From contig NZ_SRKZ01000001.1 in the NCBI RefSeq assembly GCF_004745865.1, positions 682,001-746,000 of the forward strand: a stretch of DNA of 64,000 nucleotides, given 5' to 3'. This document shows, one piece after another, positions 60,296 to 64,000 of the stretch. The position numbers and the translations under genes were made by a program. Source of the stretch: Hymenobacter wooponensis (GTDB lineage Bacteria > Bacteroidota > Bacteroidia > Cytophagales > Hymenobacteraceae). Below the pieces are notes generated by a model, which saw only the letters and a program-made list of their open reading frames with translations, had not been told where the DNA came from and ran no database searches. How positions within the stretch are numbered: the first letter of the stretch is position 1; the number at the start of each line of letters is the position of its first letter.

Positions 60296-61855
60296 ATGAA
60301 ACATATAGTTTCTCGCCTCCTGCTGAGTGCGGCCCTGCTAGGACCAGCCGCAGTGGCCCCTGCTCGCGCCGCCGAGATAGTAGAGCTGCGCCAACCCAAC
60401 GCCGCCAAGGTGGTGGTAAAGCTGCAGTTCCGCAACGGCTCCGCCGCCGACCCCGTGGGCAAAGAAGGCCTCACTTACCTCACCAGCCAATTACTTACTG
60501 AGGGTGGCACCAAAGACCTGACGGCCGCCCAGCTCAAGGACTTGCTCTACCCTATGGCGGCGCGCTACTACGCTACCACTGACAAGGAGGTCACCACGTT
60601 CACCTTTGAGTTTCACCGCGACTTTGTTGATCAGTTTTACCCTGTGCTGCGGGGGCTGATGCTGACGCCTTCGTTCACGCAGGAAGACTTCGACCGTCTT
60701 AAGAGCAACCAGCTTAACTACGTAGAGCAGCTTATTCGGGCTTCTTCTGACGAAGACTACAGCAAGTTTGCCTTGGAGGACCAGCTGTTCCGGGGTACTC
60801 GCTACCAGCACATGACGCGCGGCACGGCCGCAGGCGTAAAAAGCATCACGCTGGCTGATGTAAAGCAGTACTACGCCAGCGCCTTCGGCCAGAACAATCT
60901 CACGATAGGCCTAGCCGGCAATTACCCGGCTTCCTTCGCCAAACAGCTGGAGCGCGACCTAGCCAAGCTCCCCAAAAGCACCGTGAAGGTGCCAGTACCG
61001 GTAGCAGCCATGCCCAAGGGCATCCATGTGGAAATCATCAGTAAGCCCGATGCTCTGGGCTCGGCGGTGTACGCGGGCTTCCCCATCCAGACCACACGCG
61101 CCCAAGACGACTTTGCGGCCCTGATGGTGGCCAATTCCTGGTTGGGCGAGCACCGGAAGAGCTACGGCAAGCTCTACGATAAAATCCGGACGACCCGCTC
61201 CATGAACTACGGCGACTACAGCTACATTGAGTGGTATGAGGCCGGCGGCAACAATATGCTGCCCGTGCCCGGGGTGCCGCGCCACGCCAACTACACCAGC
61301 ATCTGGCTACGGCCCGTGCAGATTGCCGAAGGCCTGCGCAAGCAATACCCCTCCGAGCTAGGCAACCTCACCGTAGGCCATGCCCCCTTCGCACTGCGCT
61401 TGGCCGTGCGCGAAATGGACAACGTGGTGAAAAACGGCATGAGCAAGGAAGACTTTGAGCGCACCCGCACGTTCCTGCGCTCTTACGTGAAGCTCTACGG
61501 CACCACGCCCGCCAAGCAGCTCGGCTTCCTGCTCGACTCCCGCTTCTACGGCCGCAAAGACTGGCTGCAGGAGGTAGATGGGCAGCTCGCCAAGATCACC
61601 CTCGATGATGTGAACCGGGCCATGCGCAAGCACTGGCAGGTGCAGAACATGTACGTAACCATCGTGACCGACGACAGCGAAGCCCAACCTCTGGCCGATG
61701 TGCTTAAGAACAACACGCCCTCGCCCATGAGCTACGCCAACGTGGTGAAGGCGGGCCTACCGCAAGCTGTAGTAGCCGAGGATGCGGAGGTAGCCAATTA
61801 CAAACTTAACGTGACAGAGGTGAAGGTTATCGACACCAACGACACGTTTCGGTAA
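60296..61855 (+). CDS. M16 family protein, non-catalytic chain
   Basis: A 519-residue secreted protein from the ATG at 60296 (signal KHIVSRLLLSAALLGPAAVA). Alignable with the catalytic chain (KVVVKLQFRNGSAADPVGKE, then LTYLTSQLLTEGGTKDLT), but the HxxEH zinc motif is replaced by TSQLLTEG, so it cannot bind zinc. The substrate-side RTTRSMNYGDYSYIEW near 320, with an Arg/Tyr pair, is retained, as in the non-catalytic partner of M16B heterodimers. It is 125 bases downstream of the catalytic gene and most likely encodes its partner. Confidence 0.88.
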   Translation: MKHIVSRLLLSAALLGPAAVAPARAAEIVELRQPNAAKVVVKLQFRNGSAADPVGKEGLTYLTSQLLTEGGTKDLTAAQLKDLLYPMAARYYATTDKEVTTFTFEFHRDFVDQFYPVLRGLMLTPSFTQEDFDRLKSNQLNYVEQLIRASSDEDYSKFALEDQLFRGTRYQHMTRGTAAGVKSITLADVKQYYASAFGQNNLTIGLAGNYPASFAKQLERDLAKLPKSTVKVPVPVAAMPKGIHVEIISKPDALGSAVYAGFPIQTTRAQDDFAALMVANSWLGEHRKSYGKLYDKIRTTRSMNYGDYSYIEWYEAGGNNMLPVPGVPRHANYTSIWLRPVQIAEGLRKQYPSELGNLTVGHAPFALRLAVREMDNVVKNGMSKEDFERTRTFLRSYVKLYGTTPAKQLGFLLDSRFYGRKDWLQEVDGQLAKITLDDVNRAMRKHWQVQNMYVTIVTDDSEAQPLADVLKNNTPSPMSYANVVKAGLPQAVVAEDAEVANYKLNVTEVKVIDTNDTFR

Positions 61856-61891
61856 GCGCTAGGCCACTGCTGGCCGTAAATCGTTGCACTC

Positions 61892-61927
61892 AAACCGTCT
61901 CGGCTTCTGGTCGAGACGGTTTTTTTA
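61892..61927 (+). terminator. Terminator of the M16 pair
   Basis: AAACCGTCTCG (61892-61902) and CGAGACGGTTT (61912-61922), then T7. Confidence 0.85.
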
Positions 61928-62010
61928 TGGGCCCATTAAACTCCGCTGGCCCACAAGCATCTATGAAGCAAAACCAGCTAGCTGAACTACATTCTCCCAC
62001 ATCATTTCCC

Positions 62011-62895
62011 ATGCAAGTAACTTCATTCAAAACCCTAGGCCTCCTGCTGGTAGCGCTCCTGACCAGCCTCAGCACCTGGGCCCAGCCCGCTCAGAATACG
62101 CAAGGCCAAGCGCGCCCTAACCGCCGGGTTGTAGTCGCCTACGTGCAGCAAAACGTACTGCCCGTGGTACGCCAGCAGCGTCAGAAACTAGAGCCTCAGC
62201 TCAGCACCTCCGATAAGGCCCAGCTGGCTATTTACCGCACTCAGCTGCAGGAACTGCGCCAGCGCGGCAAGGCTCTTCGCCAGAGCTTCCGGCCCGCGGG
62301 TGCGCCCCAGGGCACCCGCCCAGAGCTAACCGACACGCAGAAGCAGCAGTTGCAGCAGCTCCGCAACGACCAGAAGGCCCTGCTGCAGGAGGTTGGTAAA
62401 CTAGCCCAGAAGTACGAGGGCGATATTGCCAAGCTAGCGCAGGAAGTGCAGCCCCAGCGCGAAAAATGGACCGCAGATCTAAAAAACCTAATAGCTCAAA
62501 ACACCACGCCCGAACAGCAGGAGCGCCGCAAGCACGTGGGAGGCAAAATGCGGCACAACAACCCCACCGCGCAGTACTTCAGGCCCGCCATGTTCCTGCT
62601 GATGAAGACCAACACGCCAGCTGCTACCGAAGCCCGCGGCGCTGGTAGTACTGTGTACCCAAACCCCGTTACCCCTACTAGCCAACTGGAGTATGAAGTA
62701 AAAAAAGCCGGCCCCGTGACGGTTGATTTGCTAGATAGCATGGGTAATATGGTGCGTACTGTGGCTCAGGAAGCGCACAAGGAAAAAGGCACTTACACAT
62801 TGCCAGTGAACTTGAGCGACCTAACCAACGGCACTTACTACTTTAAAATCACGACGAAAGGCGCAGCTGAAACCAAGCGCTTCGTGAAGGAGTAG
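62011..62895 (+). CDS. Secreted coiled-coil protein with T9SS C-terminal sorting domain
   Basis: A 294-residue protein from the ATG at 62011: signal FKTLGLLLVALLTSLSTWAQ, then a Gln/Lys/Arg-rich helical region (about 35-210; LAIYRTQLQELRQRGKALRQ), and a C-terminal type IX sorting domain: VYPNPVTPTSQLEYEVKKAG, VTVDLLDSMGNMVRTVAQ, LTNGTYYFKITTKG, ending in KRFVKE. It is exported across the outer membrane by T9SS. It may coat or stiffen the cell surface; function unknown. Confidence 0.8.
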   Translation: MQVTSFKTLGLLLVALLTSLSTWAQPAQNTQGQARPNRRVVVAYVQQNVLPVVRQQRQKLEPQLSTSDKAQLAIYRTQLQELRQRGKALRQSFRPAGAPQGTRPELTDTQKQQLQQLRNDQKALLQEVGKLAQKYEGDIAKLAQEVQPQREKWTADLKNLIAQNTTPEQQERRKHVGGKMRHNNPTAQYFRPAMFLLMKTNTPAATEARGAGSTVYPNPVTPTSQLEYEVKKAGPVTVDLLDSMGNMVRTVAQEAHKEKGTYTLPVNLSDLTNGTYYFKITTKGAAETKRFVKE

Positions 62896-62974
62896 AGTTT
62901 GTTCTCATGCTAGGCCACTTCTAAGCTACGCTGCGAAAATAAAACTCAATATCTCCGCTACCGGTTACGTTTGT

Positions 62975-63004
62975 AAGCCAGCCCAACTATCGGGCTGGCT
63001 TTTT
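62975..63004 (+). terminator. Terminator after the T9SS client
   Basis: AAGCCAGCCC (62975-62984) and GGGCTGGCTT (62992-63001), then TTTT. Confidence 0.85.
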
Positions 63005-63055
63005 CGTGGGTTGCTGCCGGCTTGGCCTAGAGTGGGCTAGGTGCCAACGTAGCCC

Positions 63056-63063
63056 TATCTTTA
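63056..63063 (+). promoter_or_regulatory. -7-like element TATCTTTA of the Cys-rich lipoprotein gene
   Basis: One mismatch to TAnnTTTG; it ends 7 bases before the ATG at 63071. Confidence 0.4.
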
Positions 63064-63070
63064 CGCCCCT

Positions 63071-63640
63071 ATGCTGCGCTCCTTCCTTACCTGGTTTTTG
63101 CTCCTTTCTACTGCTGCGCTTGTTGCGGCCTGTTGTGGCTCCGTTGCCTGCGATTGCAACGATAGCAACGCGGACGGCATTGCGTTTAAATTCGACACCA
63201 CTTCTAGCACTAGTACGCGTCTTCCTTTTAAGCCCGAGGACTTTGACACCGTGTATGCTGTGCGGCGAGTGCTGGGAGATACTGCCAAACGGCCGACGCG
63301 TGATACGGTTGTGATAGCTCGAACGACAAAACAAGCGCGCGAGCAGCCCATTATCATCAACAATACTAGTCCTTTCGTGGCAAACAAAAGTAGGCGAATT
63401 GATCAGTATAGCTATAAGCTGTACCTAGCTACCCGCAAGAAGCCTTCAACATCATTGGTGGTGACTGACTCGGTGGTAGTGGAAAAAGTGGATGTAGCTG
63501 GTGAGTTTAAAGCTGATGGCTGCTGCACGTGTTACGAGAATACCAAACGAGAGGTGTATATTAAAGGGTTAGCGTCGCCCTTTATTGCCACTAACCCAGA
63601 AGATCCTAAGCAGCCAATTCCGTTTGTGGTGAGACGCTAG
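63071..63640 (+). CDS. Cys-rich secreted protein or lipoprotein
   Basis: A 189-residue protein. Signal LTWFLLLSTAALVAACC with lipobox LVAAC; right after it CCGSVACDCND and near residue 150 GCCTCYE, so at least eight Cys in two clusters. The remainder is polar and Thr-rich. The two clusters suggest metal binding or a disulfide knot. No family recognised. Confidence 0.6.
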   Translation: MLRSFLTWFLLLSTAALVAACCGSVACDCNDSNADGIAFKFDTTSSTSTRLPFKPEDFDTVYAVRRVLGDTAKRPTRDTVVIARTTKQAREQPIIINNTSPFVANKSRRIDQYSYKLYLATRKKPSTSLVVTDSVVVEKVDVAGEFKADGCCTCYENTKREVYIKGLASPFIATNPEDPKQPIPFVVRR

Positions 63641-63772
63641 TGCTTTTAGGCATTGTGGCCTACCAAGCGGCACTATATGTTTCAACGCCACAGAGCTGCG
63701 GCGCGTATACGTATCATCTCCAACCAGCGCGATGTTGAGCACTGATTTCTGGAGTACTTGCCCTCTGGCTCT

Positions 63773-64000
63773 ATGCTAAAAGAACCTGTTGCCCGCCCGG
63801 CCTCGGCCGTATTTCCCTTCAAGACTACCCTTAGCCTGGAGCCTCTCATTGCGTACTGGAAAGACCGTGAGAATGCCTCTAACGCCGGCGTGGCCCAATT
63901 GGCCCGCTTTATTGGCGAGCAGGTAGCACAGGCCGACTGGTGCCGCGGCCCCATCACGGATTTGGCTCAGCTGGAATGCAACTGCGACCTGGTGGAGACT
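63773..64000 (+). CDS. N-terminal part of a possible GAF/sensor-type protein (3' end outside window)
   Basis: Only 76 codons are visible: after a short extension, VFPFKTTLSLEPLIAYWKDR, QLARFIGEQVAQADW and ITDLAQLECNCDLVET. This resembles the start of GAF-like sensor proteins common in Hymenobacter, but too little is present to be sure. The ATG at 63773 is the first in an open frame. Confidence 0.45.
   Translation, partial: MLKEPVARPASAVFPFKTTLSLEPLIAYWKDRENASNAGVAQLARFIGEQVAQADWCRGPITDLAQLECNCDLVET

Larger units (their letters stand above)
243..62918. repeat. Highly iterated 9-mer A[C/G]TGGCCTA, about 46 copies
   Basis: Counted by eye on both strands (reverse TAGGCCA[C/G]T). Copies lie near 243, 506, 652, 1841, 3314, 3933, 5773, 6461, 8097, 9257, 13309, 14482, 15977, 16468, 16785, 16985, 18506, 20078, 20602, 21179, 21371, 25663, 30492, 31546, 32849, 33692, 34633, 34719, 35048, 35221, 35716, 37886, 46483, 46680, 46842, 48388, 48446, 50614, 51578, 53064, 55830, 58111, 60159, 60212, 61859 and 62910. 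The core hexamer GGCCTA/TAGGCC occurs about 165 times. Copies lie inside genes, at stop codons and between genes. Confidence 0.8.

Noticed and set aside
1..64000. tRNA or rRNA genes
   Set aside because: No stretch with a tRNA T-arm/acceptor pattern or rRNA conserved core was seen by eye; a tRNA scan would be decisive.

Overview
The window looks like a chromosomal segment of a GC-rich Bacteroidota bacterium, most probably Hymenobacter or a close relative (Cytophagales, Hymenobacteraceae). The basis is the Bacteroidota-type -7 promoter element (TAnnTTTG) upstream of many genes, a protein with a type IX secretion C-terminal domain, an HmuY-type heme lipoprotein, and overall protein similarity. 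The genus is an inference. I see no rRNA, tRNA, CRISPR array, prophage or insertion sequence.

Layout. 0-10 kb: an incomplete FAD reductase of the geranylgeranyl reductase type, a SpoIIAA-like protein, fabG, a Roadblock/LC7 protein, a permuted NlpC/P60-like hydrolase broken by an in-frame stop, a periplasmic TonB-domain protein, a VWA membrane protein, a lipoprotein, an RsuA/RluE-type pseudouridine synthase and an alpha/beta hydrolase. 10.1-17.7 kb: a winged-helix protein divergent from a complete heme-uptake operon (receptor, HmuY, HmuT, HmuU, HmuV, HmuS) with a well-formed promoter and two palindromic operator candidates. 18-20 kb: dnaK. 20-25.4 kb: a redox/regulator cluster (SDR, AraC, HxlR divergent from a QorB-like reductase, quinone-reductase-like MDR) whose SDR gene is flanked by REP-like repeats. 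25.6-31.5 kb: a three-gene RND efflux operon. 31.5-34.4 kb: a long non-coding stretch with a G10 tract, a small ORF, an orphan sensor kinase and a STAS protein. 34.6-46 kb: housekeeping and envelope genes (FAD monooxygenase, membrane-anchored EEP phosphatase, purE, marC, hemE, heptose kinase, aspartate aminotransferase, a GT2 fusion, recR, clpS). 46-64 kb: S9 peptidase, a DUF4132 operon headed by a small protein ending in Gly-Gly, lipoproteins, a MarR-YceI unit, a dipeptide epimerase, a dicarboxylate symporter, a catalytic/non-catalytic M16 peptidase pair, a T9SS client and a Cys-rich lipoprotein.

The strongest unexplained signal is genome-scale. The 9-mer A[C/G]TGGCCTA occurs about 46 times on both strands, in genes and between them, where about one copy is expected by chance. 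Its density resembles DNA uptake sequences or the cyanobacterial HIP1 element. The second candidate is the Gly-Gly-ended, possibly beta-grasp protein co-transcribed with DUF4132 behind tandem palindromes.
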